64,000 bases of DNA from NCBI RefSeq assembly GCF_019635935.1, contig NZ_JAHBYN010000001.1, positions 1,054,001-1,118,000 of the forward strand, read 5' to 3'. Below are positions 8,480-17,256 of this stretch, in pieces (position 1 is the stretch's first letter; each line of letters begins with the position of its first letter). Below the pieces are notes generated by a model. It worked only from the letters and a program-made list of their open reading frames with translations. It was not told where the DNA came from and ran no database searches. Both the position numbers and the translations under genes were made by a program. The stretch comes from Parvibaculum sp. (GTDB taxonomy: Bacteria > Pseudomonadota > Alphaproteobacteria > Parvibaculales > Parvibaculaceae).

Positions 8480-9190
8480 ATGATCGACATTCGCACACTT
8501 GAAAGTCTTGGTGGCGCCGATCACGGCTGGCTGAAGGCGAAGCATCACTTCTCTTTCGCCGGCTACTACGACGAGGCGCGCATGGGCTGGGGCAAACTCC
8601 GGGTCTGGAACGACGACCTCATTCGCGCCGGCACCGGCTTCCCGCTGCACGGTCATCGCGACATGGAAATCGTCACCTATGTGCGCGAAGGCGCGGTCAG
8701 CCACCGCGATCACCTGAACAATGAAGGCCGCACAAAGGCCGGCGACGTGCAGGTGATGTCGGCCGGCACCGGCATCCGCCACGAGGAATGGAATCTGGAA
8801 AGCGACGATGCGCGAATTTTCCAGATCTGGATCGAGCCCGCCCGCCGGGGCATCGCGCCGCGCTGGGAAACGGCCTCCTTTCCGAAGGAAGACCGGAAAG
8901 GAAAGCTGATGGCGCTCGCCAGCGGCAAGCCGGACGCGCCGGCCGAAGCCTTGTGGATCGCGCAGGACGCCGAAATTCTCGGTGCGACGCTCGACGCAGG
9001 CACCGAAGTGACCCATGTCACTGAGGAAGGCCGTCTCGTCTATCTCGTTCCGGCGCGCGGACACATTACGGTCAATGGCGTGACGGTGCCGGAACGCGCC
9101 GGCGCCGCCATCCGCGGCGAGACCGAACTCATTATCCGCGCCGGCGAAGACGCCGAAATTCTTCTGGTGGACCTGCCGCCCGAAGCGTGA
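8480..9190 (+). CDS. Pirin-family bicupin protein (YhhW-like)
   Basis: A 236-residue pirin with two cupin barrels. The metal site is intact in the N-terminal cupin: HGHRDMEIVTYV supplies two His, HRDHLN a third, and GIRHEEWN a His and Glu. E. coli YhhW acts as a quercetin 2,3-dioxygenase, but the natural role of most pirins is unknown. The gene begins with AAAGGAGAAA before the ATG and sits 44 bp after wrbA, so co-transcription is likely. The context suggests a part in quinone or flavonoid stress. Confidence 0.9.
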   Translation: MIDIRTLESLGGADHGWLKAKHHFSFAGYYDEARMGWGKLRVWNDDLIRAGTGFPLHGHRDMEIVTYVREGAVSHRDHLNNEGRTKAGDVQVMSAGTGIRHEEWNLESDDARIFQIWIEPARRGIAPRWETASFPKEDRKGKLMALASGKPDAPAEALWIAQDAEILGATLDAGTEVTHVTEEGRLVYLVPARGHITVNGVTVPERAGAAIRGETELIIRAGEDAEILLVDLPPEA

Positions 9191-9222
9191 GCGGCCAAAC
9201 GGCACAATGAAAGGAAAGCACG

Positions 9223-10209
9223 ATGGGACTTCTGGTGGACGGCAAGTGGACCGACAAGTGGTACGACACCAAGTCGACCGGCGGCGCCTTCAAGCGGCAG
9301 GAATCCGCCTTCCGCAACTGGGTCACGGCCGACGGCGCGGCCGGACCGACGGGCGAGGCCGGTTTCATGGCCGAGGCCGGGCGCTATCACCTCTATGTGT
9401 CGCTGGCCTGCCCCTGGGCGCATCGCACACTGATCTTCCGCGCCCTCAAGAAGCTCGACGGCATGATTTCGCTGACGGTTGTCGATCCGCTGATGCTGGA
9501 AGAAGGCTGGACGATGAAGGACGAAGGCGGCACGCGCGACATCGTCAACGGCAAGACCCGCCTGCACGAAGTCTATACGCTCGCAAAGCCCGACTACAGC
9601 GGCCGGGTCACGGTGCCGGTGCTCTGGGACAAGAAGACCGGAACCATCGTCTCCAACGAATCCGCCGATATCATCCGTATGCTGAACTCGGCCTTCGACG
9701 GCATCGAGGGCGTTGACTCAGGCCTCGACTTCTATCCGTCCGCCCTGCGCGGCGAAATCGACGCCATCAACGAGACCGTCTACGACAAGGTCAACAACGG
9801 CGTCTACAAGGCGGGCTTCGCGACCGAACAAGCGGTCTATGAGGATGCGGTGACGGCGCTCTTCGCCGAACTCGACCGGCTTGAGGCCCGTCTCGGCACG
9901 CAGCCTTATCTCGCGGGCGACCGGATCACGGAAGCGGACTGGCGCCTCTTCACGACGCTGATCCGCTTCGATGCCGTCTATCACGGTCACTTCAAATGCA
10001 ACCTGCGGCGCATCGCCGACTATCCGAACCTCACTGGGCTTCTGCGCAGGCTCTACAACATGCCGGGCATCGCGGCGGCGGTGAACTTCGATCACATCAA
10101 GCAGCACTATTACGGCAGCCACAAAACGATCAACCCCACCGGCATTGTGCCGGCGGGGCCGATCCTCGATCTCGATGAACCGCGCGAAAGGAAACGCGCC
10201 GCCTCCTGA
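9223..10209 (+). CDS. Glutathionyl-hydroquinone reductase (YqjG/PcpF-like, xi-class GST)
   Basis: A 328-residue enzyme of the ECM4/YqjG family that removes glutathione from glutathionyl-hydroquinones. The catalytic motif CPWAHR lies near residue 60 in the thioredoxin-like half. The helical half contains the family region DFYPSALRGEIDAINETVYDKVNNGVYK. It is 32 bp after the pirin gene and probably closes the wrbA operon. Together the three products make a coherent quinone detoxification set. Confidence 0.92.
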   Translation: MGLLVDGKWTDKWYDTKSTGGAFKRQESAFRNWVTADGAAGPTGEAGFMAEAGRYHLYVSLACPWAHRTLIFRALKKLDGMISLTVVDPLMLEEGWTMKDEGGTRDIVNGKTRLHEVYTLAKPDYSGRVTVPVLWDKKTGTIVSNESADIIRMLNSAFDGIEGVDSGLDFYPSALRGEIDAINETVYDKVNNGVYKAGFATEQAVYEDAVTALFAELDRLEARLGTQPYLAGDRITEADWRLFTTLIRFDAVYHGHFKCNLRRIADYPNLTGLLRRLYNMPGIAAAVNFDHIKQHYYGSHKTINPTGIVPAGPILDLDEPRERKRAAS

Positions 10210-10212
10210 CGA

Positions 10213-10584
10213 TCAGTTGACCGCCGACTGGCGCTTCTCGAGCACCTGCTTGACGGCGAGGCCGGTATTCCGGTTCTCGCTGTAGCGCATCGAGCGCGGC
10301 AGCGCGAAATGATAGGCGCGCAGTGCCGCATCGCTGCTCTGCCGCATATTGCGGTCGACATCGGTGAACACACAGGCATTCGCCTGATGGTTCGACCGGT
10401 GGAGATCGTTGCAATGGCGAACCGCCTGGCGAAGCGCGCGCTCCTGCTGGGTGTCGATTTGCGCGAGCGCCGCCTCGTCGTCCGGCAACGCGCTCCAGTC
10501 GACGCTGTCTGCTGCCTGCGCGACACCGATCCCGCCAAACGCCAGCGCCGCGACCACGCAACCGCCGATGATCTTCCGTCTCAT
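10213..10584 (-). CDS. Secreted protein of unknown function
   Basis: A 123-residue protein with a signal peptide (MRRKIIGG..., cleaved near AQAAD, residue 25). The mature part has two Cys (HCNDLH and NACVF) that could form one disulfide. The start is set by GGAGGT seven bases before the ATG. It converges on the hydroquinone reductase gene with a 3-bp gap. No family recognised. Confidence 0.7.
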   Translation of the reverse strand: MRRKIIGGCVVAALAFGGIGVAQAADSVDWSALPDDEAALAQIDTQQERALRQAVRHCNDLHRSNHQANACVFTDVDRNMRQSSDAALRAYHFALPRSMRYSENRNTGLAVKQVLEKRQSAVN

Positions 10585-10749
10585 GGCAACCTCCATCCGC
10601 GCGGCCGATTGAGGCCACGCCGTCACAAGCCGCCCCCGCGGGCATTTTCGTAGCCCATAAATGTGGCGAAAAATAATCATGGGCAGAACCCCCGCGCCCT
10701 CCTTAAGATCGACCGTCAAAAGCGGGATATGCGAAGGGGATGCGGGTAA

Positions 10750-12177
10750 ATGGGCGGTTTTCCAGACTACGACAAATATGACGGTCTGGGCCTTGCCGCC
10801 CTGGTCAAGCGCGGCGATGTGAGCGCGAGCGACCTGCTCGAAGAGGCGATCCTCCGTACCGAAACGATCAATCCGAAGATCAACGCCGTCGTGATGAAGC
10901 ATTACGACGCGGCCCGCGCGCAGATCGTACGCGGCCTGCCCGACGGTATTTTCAGCGGTGTGCCCTTCCTGCTGAAGGACCTGCACCTGCTGCTCGAAGG
11001 CACGGTGACGACCTATGGCTCGGCATTGTTCGAGGGCAACAAGGCCGATCACAATTCGACACTGACCGAACGCTACCTGAAGGCCGGCCTCGTGATCTTC
11101 GGCAAGACCAACTCGCCCGAGTTCGGCCTCGCCGGAACGACCGAGCCGCAGCTCTATGGCCCGACGCGCAATCCCTGGAACTTCAATCACTCCGCCGGCG
11201 GTTCGTCGGGCGGCGCGGCGGCGGCGGTCGCGGCCGGCATCCTGCCTTTCGCCAATGCCAGCGACGGCGGCGGCTCGATCCGCATTCCAGCCGCCGCCTG
11301 CGGCCTCTTCGGGTTGAAACCGACACGCGGCCGCACGCCGATGGGTCCCGATCGCGGCGAGGGCTGGGCGGGCCTCTCGATCTCGCATGTCGTCTCGCGC
11401 AGTGTCCGCGACAGCGCCGCCGCGCTCGATGCGACCGCGGGCGATGCACCGGGCGATCCCTACGCGGCCCCAGCGCCGGCGCGGCCGTTCCTTCAGGAAG
11501 TCGGCGCCAAACCCGGCCGCCTGCGCATCGCCTTCACGACGCAGCGCTCCGACGGTTCGCAATGTCACCCCGATGTCGTTGCGGCGGTGAAGGAAGCGGC
11601 CGCGCTATGCGCGAACCTCGGCCATCATGTCGAGGAAGCCGCACCGCCCCTCAGCCGCGAGGAAATCTCGAAGCATCAGGCGACCATCGTCGGCGCCAAC
11701 ACCGCACTGACCTTCCGCCAGCGCGCCGCAGCGCTTGGCCGCGAGGTGACGCAGAACGATGTCGAGCACATCACCTGGCTGATCGCCCGAGCCGCCGAAG
11801 CGCGGGGCAGCACCGATTACGCCGAGGCAACGCTCTTCATCCACCGCCTCGGCCGCCAGATCGCGGCCTTCCAGAAAAATTTCGACCTGCTGCTGGCGCC
11901 GACGCTCGGCGTCCCGCCCATCCCGCTCGGCACGCTCGACATGATGACGGAGGATGTCGGCGAATATATGCGCGTTAGCTACGAATACATGCCGGGCACC
12001 GCCATCGCCAACATGACCGGCCAGCCCTCGATGTCGGTGCCGCTCCACTGGAATGCGGCGGGCCTGCCCATCGGCACGATGTTCACCGGCCGCTTCGGCG
12101 ACGAGGCGACGCTGCTCCGTCTCGCCGCGCAACTGGAAGAAGCAAATCCCTGGGCCGAGCGGCGGCCGGCGTTCTGA
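10750..12177 (+). CDS. Amidase-signature family hydrolase
   Basis: A 475-residue amidase. The Ser-cisSer-Lys triad is visible: Lys in FLLKDLH, cis-Ser in [11 protein letters not shown], and the nucleophile in [10 protein letters not shown]. Overall it resembles 6-aminohexanoate-cyclic-dimer hydrolases (NylA-like), which include many enzymes of unknown natural substrate, so it is named only as an amidase. The promoter should lie in the 165-bp gap before it. A NUDIX gene converges 3 bp downstream. Confidence 0.9.
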   Translation: MGGFPDYDKYDGLGLAALVKRGDVSASDLLEEAILRTETINPKINAVVMKHYDAARAQIVRGLPDGIFSGVPFLLKDLHLLLEGTVTTYGSALFEGNKADHNSTLTERYLKAGLVIFGKTNSPEFGLAGTTEPQLYGPTRNPWNFNHSAGGSSGGAAAAVAAGILPFANASDGGGSIRIPAAACGLFGLKPTRGRTPMGPDRGEGWAGLSISHVVSRSVRDSAAALDATAGDAPGDPYAAPAPARPFLQEVGAKPGRLRIAFTTQRSDGSQCHPDVVAAVKEAAALCANLGHHVEEAAPPLSREEISKHQATIVGANTALTFRQRAAALGREVTQNDVEHITWLIARAAEARGSTDYAEATLFIHRLGRQIAAFQKNFDLLLAPTLGVPPIPLGTLDMMTEDVGEYMRVSYEYMPGTAIANMTGQPSMSVPLHWNAAGLPIGTMFTGRFGDEATLLRLAAQLEEANPWAERRPAF

Positions 12178-12180
12178 ACG

Positions 12181-12657
12181 TCACCACAATTCGTCCGGCG
12201 CGCGGCCTTCGGCAATTTCGGCGATGCGCCGCCGCGTCGACGCGCTGATGCCCTCCGGCAGCGCATCGACCGCGAAAAATCCCGCCTCGGCAATCTCCGG
12301 GCTTTGGCGCGGCACCTGCTCGTAGGTGCCGTGGTCGAGCACGTAGAGCGCCACATGATCGGATTTGAATTCGCGGAAATTGGCATAGAGCCCGGCAAGC
12401 CGCGCCGCGCCGTGCAGGAGCACGCCGGCCTCCTCGTCAAGCTCGCGCCGGAGCGAGGCCAGCATGGTTTCCCCGCGCTCGACGCCGCCGCCCGGCAGGT
12501 ACCAGCCGCCAATATAGGTATGCCGCACCAGCAGCACCCGCCCCTCCGCGTCGAACACGACGGCCCGCACGCCGGCCGTCAGCGGCCGCCGGACACGCCA
12601 GTAAAGCCGCGCCATCGGGCGGGCAATCTTCCACGCAAGGACACGAAAATCGGCCAT
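12181..12657 (-). CDS. NUDIX hydrolase
   Basis: A 158-residue protein with a complete NUDIX box (GGVERGE, then RRELDEEAGV with correct Gx5Ex7REUxEExGU spacing), so it should cleave a nucleoside diphosphate linked to another group. The N-terminal part is basic and amphipathic (WKIARPMARLYWRVRRPL), perhaps a membrane-associated helix. Substrate unknown. Confidence 0.9.
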   Translation of the reverse strand: MADFRVLAWKIARPMARLYWRVRRPLTAGVRAVVFDAEGRVLLVRHTYIGGWYLPGGGVERGETMLASLRRELDEEAGVLLHGAARLAGLYANFREFKSDHVALYVLDHGTYEQVPRQSPEIAEAGFFAVDALPEGISASTRRRIAEIAEGRAPDELW

Positions 12658-12768
12658 CGCCTCAATCTAGCACGGGGTCCGGCCGCGGCCGCCTTTAGAT
12701 GTCGTCAACCCTCGCCGCGTAGTCTCGGTGCGGGCGGCGCGTCTTTGCGTCGGGACAGGCAGAACGGT

Positions 12769-13581
12769 ATGGGCCTTTTTTCGAATCTGATCGCCCGGCG
12801 GAAACTCGAACCGCCGGAGCCGGTCGAAACGCCGCGCGTGACGCAGGCGGCGCTGAAGCGCGCCTTGCGCAGCACCGCCAGCGCCTCCGGCTCGCAATTC
12901 GCCGCCGAACTCGGCCAGCGCATCGCCACCGCCCTCAGCACCGTTGAAACCGCCGTGCTCGCCATCGACGCCGTGACCGAGCGGCTGCGCGAAGCGGCCG
13001 ATCTGGTGGCCGACGCCGGCCGCAATGCCGACATCGGACGCCGTGCCCTGCTGGCCGGCCGCTACGACGATTTGCGCGCCGAGATCGACGCCATCGTCGG
13101 ATCGGCCTCGCACAACCGCGTCAACCTGATCGGGGGCCGGCGCATCGGCGGGCAGCACACAAGTTTCGAAATCGCGCTCGACGGCGAGGACCGCGCCGGT
13201 ATTTCAATCTCGGTCGTCAACCTGACGACCGGCGAGGGCGGCTTGTCGCTGTCCCCGCCGCGCGACGCCTTTGCCGGCGATGCCGAAATCGAGGCCATCT
13301 CGGCCGAAATCGCCGCCGCCCGCGCCACGGCGGCAGCCGCCGCCGAACGCTTTTCCGACCACGCGGCGCTGATCGCCGACCGGCTGGCCCGCCTCATCGC
13401 CATTGCAGGCTCCCATCCGGTCGAAACGCAGCTCCCGACCGGCGCCGATGCCGAAGATCCCGATGCACCGGCCCACCCCGACACCGAATACGAACTCGGC
13501 ATGGGTGCCGTCGAGGAAAAGCTCCGTGCGCTCGCCAGCCGCCTGAACGGCGACAAGCCGGGCGGCGACGCGGACAGCTGA
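12769..13581 (+). CDS. Orphan flagellin-like protein
   Basis: A 270-residue Ala-rich, helical protein. The stretch RYDDLRAEIDAIVGSASHNRVNLIGG (about residues 98-123) closely recalls the flagellin D1 region in which a helix ends at A.yNG.NLL. Long helices flank it, and the C-terminus is acidic and disordered. It has no other flagellar gene beside it and lacks the canonical flagellin N-terminus. It may be a flagellin paralogue with a new role. An upstream in-frame extension crosses the NUDIX gene and is rejected. Confidence 0.6.
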   Translation: MGLFSNLIARRKLEPPEPVETPRVTQAALKRALRSTASASGSQFAAELGQRIATALSTVETAVLAIDAVTERLREAADLVADAGRNADIGRRALLAGRYDDLRAEIDAIVGSASHNRVNLIGGRRIGGQHTSFEIALDGEDRAGISISVVNLTTGEGGLSLSPPRDAFAGDAEIEAISAEIAAARATAAAAAERFSDHAALIADRLARLIAIAGSHPVETQLPTGADAEDPDAPAHPDTEYELGMGAVEEKLRALASRLNGDKPGGDADS

Positions 13582-13637
13582 CCGCATCGCCGCCCGCCTT
13601 GTGCTAGCATGCCCTCCAAAACAGGAGGTCGCGCAAG

Positions 13638-14519
13638 ATGACGCTGCACAATGCGGGTGAAAACCTGGCCCATGAAGGCCCCAACGCCGAACAGATCGAA
13701 TACTGGAACGGCGACGCCGGTTCCCGCTGGGCGCGCTATCAGGACAAGCTCGACGGCCTGCTGCAGCCCTTCTCGGACGCGATGCTGCGCATCGCCGCGG
13801 TGAAGCCCGGCGATCGGACCATCGATGTCGGTTGCGGCTGCGGCGCCACGACACTCGAGCTTGCGGCGCGCGCCGGTGCCGGCGGAAAGACGCTCGGCGT
13901 CGATATTTCCGCACCGATGATCGCCCGCGCCCGGCAACGCGCGGAGGAAATGAAAAGCCCGGCCGAATTCATGCTGGCCGACGCATCGTCACATCCCTTC
14001 GCACCGGCATCCTTCGATCTTCTGGCATCGCGCTTCGGCATCATGTTCTTTCTCGAGCCGGTGCCAGCCTTCGCGCATATGCGCAAGGCGCTCGCGCCCG
14101 GCGGCCGGGTCGCCTTCGCCTGCTGGCGGCCGATGAAGGAAAACCCCTGGATCGCGGCGCCGCTTTTCGCCGCCCTGCCCCACATCCCCAAGCAGGAGCC
14201 CGCGATCCCCGGCGCGCCCGGCCCCTTCGCCTTCGACGACCGCGACCGCTTGCACGGCGTTCTGACAAAAGCAGGCTACAGCGCCGTCGAGATCGAACCC
14301 TTCGACGCTCCCCTCTCGGTCGGCACCGGCGCCGATCCCGTCGCCGACGCGCTGCAACAGACGCTCGACATCGGTCCGCTTGCCCGCATTTTCAGGGAGC
14401 TGAACGACGAGCAGCGCCGCCTGTCGACCGCCGCCGTGCGCGAGGCGCTGGCCCGTCATGTCGCGGATGGACGCGTGGTCATGGGCGGCGCGGTCTGGCT
14501 CGTAACGGCACGCGCCTGA
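13638..14519 (+). CDS. Class I SAM-dependent methyltransferase
   Basis: A 293-residue methyltransferase. Motif I is DVGCGCGATTLELA at about residues 62-75, the acidic loop is VDISAPM, and motif III region is ALAPGGRVAFACW. It resembles UbiE/UbiG-like small-molecule enzymes; substrate unknown. ACAGGAGGTCGC precedes the ATG. It stands alone between the flagellin-like gene and the signalling cassette. Confidence 0.88.
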   Translation: MTLHNAGENLAHEGPNAEQIEYWNGDAGSRWARYQDKLDGLLQPFSDAMLRIAAVKPGDRTIDVGCGCGATTLELAARAGAGGKTLGVDISAPMIARARQRAEEMKSPAEFMLADASSHPFAPASFDLLASRFGIMFFLEPVPAFAHMRKALAPGGRVAFACWRPMKENPWIAAPLFAALPHIPKQEPAIPGAPGPFAFDDRDRLHGVLTKAGYSAVEIEPFDAPLSVGTGADPVADALQQTLDIGPLARIFRELNDEQRRLSTAAVREALARHVADGRVVMGGAVWLVTARA

Positions 14520-14572
14520 GCGCCGAAACCGCCGATTTCCCGGCAAATTTGTCTCCCATCCGCCAGCCGCCG

Positions 14573-14592
14573 GTTCCTTTTTCTTAAGGAAC
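14573..14592. promoter_or_regulatory. Inverted repeat upstream of the CheY-HPt-CheY cassette
   Basis: GTTCCTT and AAGGAAC form a perfect 7-bp inverted repeat with a six-base spacer about 40 bp before the first response regulator. It may be an operator or a weak terminator for the methyltransferase gene. No promoter elements could be tied to it. Confidence 0.35.
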
Positions 14593-14633
14593 GGCGATTA
14601 AGGTTGATTCCGGTAAAGGTTGAGACGGGGGGA

Positions 14634-15188
14634 ATGATGAGCGGCACGTCTGTGCAGCCGTCATTGTCCGTTTCGTATCCGGGTGGGGGCATGACGCAAT
14701 CGATCTTCAAATCGCTGACCGTTCTGGTCGTCGACGACAGCGCCTATATGCGGCATCTGCTGATGACGCTGCTGCACGCGCTGGGCGTCAGCGACGTTCA
14801 CGTGGCGGCCGAAGGCGACGAGGCGTGGGAAATGTTCCGGCGCTACGAGCCTGACATCGTCATCACCGACGCGGCAATGCTGCCGGTCGACGGCTTTTCC
14901 TTCGCCGAACGGCTGCGCAACATCACCGGCGGCGGGCTCGGCATGGTGCCGATCATCATGGTGTCAGGCCACACCGATCTTGCGTCGATCGAGCGCGCAC
15001 GCGACGTCGGCATCACCGAGTTCCTGTCCAAACCCATCTCCGCCCGCAGCCTCTATCAGCGTCTGATCCAGGTGATCGACCGTCCGCGCCAGTTCGTCGA
15101 AACGCCGACCTATCGCGGCCCCGACCGCCGCCGCCGCAACCAGCCCTATGACGGCGTCGACCGTCGCGGCGCGGTGGCACTTTTGTGA
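14634..15188 (+). CDS. CheY-like response regulator with GPDRRRR tail
   Basis: A receiver-domain protein (about 184 residues). The acidic pocket and phosphoacceptor Asp (DIVITDAAM), Thr/Ser (MVSGH) and Lys (LSKPIS) are present. After the receiver comes RPRQFVETPTYRGPDRRRR, a tail found on several alphaproteobacterial stand-alone receivers; it has no output domain. Two ATGs follow the purine-rich ACGGGGGGA; the first is used. It heads a three-gene phosphorelay set. Confidence 0.85.
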   Translation: MMSGTSVQPSLSVSYPGGGMTQSIFKSLTVLVVDDSAYMRHLLMTLLHALGVSDVHVAAEGDEAWEMFRRYEPDIVITDAAMLPVDGFSFAERLRNITGGGLGMVPIIMVSGHTDLASIERARDVGITEFLSKPISARSLYQRLIQVIDRPRQFVETPTYRGPDRRRRNQPYDGVDRRGAVALL

Positions 15189-15199
15189 GGGACTGACCG

Positions 15200-15736
15200 A
15201 TGACCGACCGAAAAAACAAGAATCGCGGCACGTCGAACGGCGAAAAGCCGGCCGATGTGCGTTTCGTCCGTGTACCTTCGATCGCGGAGCGCAAGCTCGG
15301 CACCGACTATGTCGCGCCGATGCGTCTCGACCCCCGCGTTCTCGAGCAGATGCAGACGACCATCAAGGGTCTTGAGGCGCGCTACGGCGACACGCTGCGC
15401 GATCAGGTCCGCACGCTGCTGACGCTGGTCGAACCGGCCTGCGGCGGCGACACCGAAGCGCGCGGCCGGCTCTACGCCATCGTCCACGACATGCGCGGCC
15501 TTGCCGGCACCTTCGGCCATCCGATGGTCGGCCGCTTCGCCAATTCGCTGTGCAGCTATGTCGAAAGCGCCGGCATGGACGCCTGGCGCGACGACACCGT
15601 TTTCCGCTTCCACATCGATGCGATCCGCGAGGCGCTGGACAGCCCCGGCGCCGATCCGGCGATCACGCTTGAAACGCTCAATGCGTTGCAAAAACTGATT
15701 GCGGCCAGTGCGGCGGAGCGGAGGCGGATGGGATGA
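15200..15736 (+). CDS. HPt-like phosphotransfer protein
   Basis: A 178-residue helical protein. HDMRGLAGTFGHPMVGRFANSL (about residues 95-116) matches the HPt motif in which the phosphorylated His is followed by K/R-G-xx-xxxG. It lies between two CheY-like genes, overlapping the second by ATGA, so it probably passes phosphate between them. No kinase gene is visible nearby. The HPt call rests on the motif and the context. Confidence 0.7.
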   Translation: MTDRKNKNRGTSNGEKPADVRFVRVPSIAERKLGTDYVAPMRLDPRVLEQMQTTIKGLEARYGDTLRDQVRTLLTLVEPACGGDTEARGRLYAIVHDMRGLAGTFGHPMVGRFANSLCSYVESAGMDAWRDDTVFRFHIDAIREALDSPGADPAITLETLNALQKLIAASAAERRRMG

Positions 15737-16242
15737 TTCCCAGGCCGACCAGCGCCGATCCGGAATTCTTCCGCAAGCTGAAGGTGCTTGTGGTGGATGA
15801 CAGTGCCGAAATGCGCCGGCTGCTGGCGGCGCCGCTCGAGTCGATGGGCGTGGAGCAGGTCGTCGAGGCGCGCGACGGCTTGAAGGGTCTCGACGCCTTC
15901 ATCGAACACAAGCCGGACATCATCATCACCGACGGCGCGATGCAGCCGATGGACGGCTACGAGATGACGCAGCGCGTGCGCGCCGCCGGCGCCGCCGACG
16001 GCGCCAACCCCGATGTGCCGATCCTGATGATCTCGGGCCATATCGAGCGCGAAAATGTCGTCCATGCGCGCGACCAGGGCGTCACCGACTATCTCCCCAA
16101 GCCTCTCTCCGCCTCGGTTCTCTACGAGGCCATCGTCGCCGCCGTCTCGAAGCCGATCCATTTCGTCGAAACGCCGGGCTATCGCGGCCCCTCGCCGAAG
16201 CGCCACCTCGCCGCGCGCGGCATCGACGACACGGCGCGCTGA
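15733..16242 (+). CDS. Second CheY-like response regulator
   Basis: A 169-residue receiver protein with conserved Asp (DIIITDGAM), Ser (MISGH) and Lys (LPKPLS). Its tail HFVETPGYRGPSPKRH is a diverged version of the tail of the first regulator, so the two probably arose by duplication. It overlaps the HPt gene by four bases. No DNA-binding or enzyme domain is attached. Confidence 0.87.
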   Translation: MIPRPTSADPEFFRKLKVLVVDDSAEMRRLLAAPLESMGVEQVVEARDGLKGLDAFIEHKPDIIITDGAMQPMDGYEMTQRVRAAGAADGANPDVPILMISGHIERENVVHARDQGVTDYLPKPLSASVLYEAIVAAVSKPIHFVETPGYRGPSPKRHLAARGIDDTAR

Positions 16243-16246
16243 AGCC

Positions 16247-17059
16247 TCAGTTCACCTCGGCGAGAAACCGCGCGAGCAGCGGATTGACGACATCCGGCGC
16301 CTGCCAGAACGGCATATGCGCCAGCCCCTCCAGAATATGCACCTTCCCGTCCCAGAGATTGCGGTAGCTGATGCTTGTCAGGAACGCATTGTTGACGAAC
16401 GGCTCCAGCGCGCCCGACACGACCGCCAGCGGCAGCGGCGATGTCGCCGCGATCTCGCGCCCGTCCATGTCGAGCCCGGCGGCCACCGATTGCAGCATCA
16501 GCGGCCGGAAGCGTCCGTCGGCGCGCGCGCATCCCTCCACCATCCACGGCTCCAGCGCAACGCCGGCGCCGATCGTTTCCTGCGCATAGATCGCCGCCTG
16601 TTCGGCCGTGAAACTTTCGGCGAAGGTCAGCGCCATGTGTTCGGACGGCAGAAACGCCTCGCCCATGTCGGCGCCGCCGGCTGGCGGCGTGCCGGTGATC
16701 CAGGCCGCGACCGTCCCCGGCCAGCGCCCCATCATTTCAAGCGCCGCATGGCCGCCCAGCGACCAGCCGACGGCGGTTGCGCGTTCGATGCCGAGCCCCT
16801 CGAGCAGCGCCATCGACGCATCGGCAAAGCCGTGGATCGAATAAGTCTTCTCCGGCTCCGGCGCGTCGGAACTTGCCCCGTGCCCCGGCAGGTCGAAGGC
16901 GATGCAGCGGAAATCGCGGCCGATCCCGCTTTCGAGTTGACGGCCGAAAATCTCCTTGCAGGAGGAATTTCCGTGGATGAACAGCACCGCGGGGCCCGCG
17001 CCGCCGCTGTCCAGATAGCTGAGCCGGCCATGCGCCGTCTCGACCGTTCCGTTCTTCAT
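16247..17059 (-). CDS. Alpha/beta-fold hydrolase
   Basis: A 270-residue hydrolase with the oxyanion motif HGNSS, the nucleophile elbow GWSLGG and a C-terminal catalytic His in GLAHMPF. The acid after strand 6 may be the Glu in SGALEPFV, where Asp is usual. Substrate unknown. It ends 5 bp from the convergent response regulator gene. Confidence 0.87.
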   Translation of the reverse strand: MKNGTVETAHGRLSYLDSGGAGPAVLFIHGNSSCKEIFGRQLESGIGRDFRCIAFDLPGHGASSDAPEPEKTYSIHGFADASMALLEGLGIERATAVGWSLGGHAALEMMGRWPGTVAAWITGTPPAGGADMGEAFLPSEHMALTFAESFTAEQAAIYAQETIGAGVALEPWMVEGCARADGRFRPLMLQSVAAGLDMDGREIAATSPLPLAVVSGALEPFVNNAFLTSISYRNLWDGKVHILEGLAHMPFWQAPDVVNPLLARFLAEVN

Positions 17060-17136
17060 CGCCCTGATCCCCGTGAGTTTTATTGTAATTTCAATGGCTT
17101 GGCGCCCACGCCGCTCTTCGGTTCATTTCCCCAAAA

Positions 17137-17154
17137 AATGACAGAGGCGTCATT
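17137..17154. terminator. Small hairpin flanked by A and T runs
   Basis: AATGAC and GTCATT pair around AGAGGC; six A lie before it and a T-rich run after it. It lies about 100 bp before the diiron gene and could be a weak bidirectional terminator or an operator. Confidence 0.3.
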
Positions 17155-17256
17155 ATTTTTTGCATCCATTAACCCCTGACCCTATATTGGTATTCAACGG
17201 GAGCCGTCGGAGCGAAGCGCCGGAGGCCGGCATTCCCCATCAGGGTAGGAGCAGAG

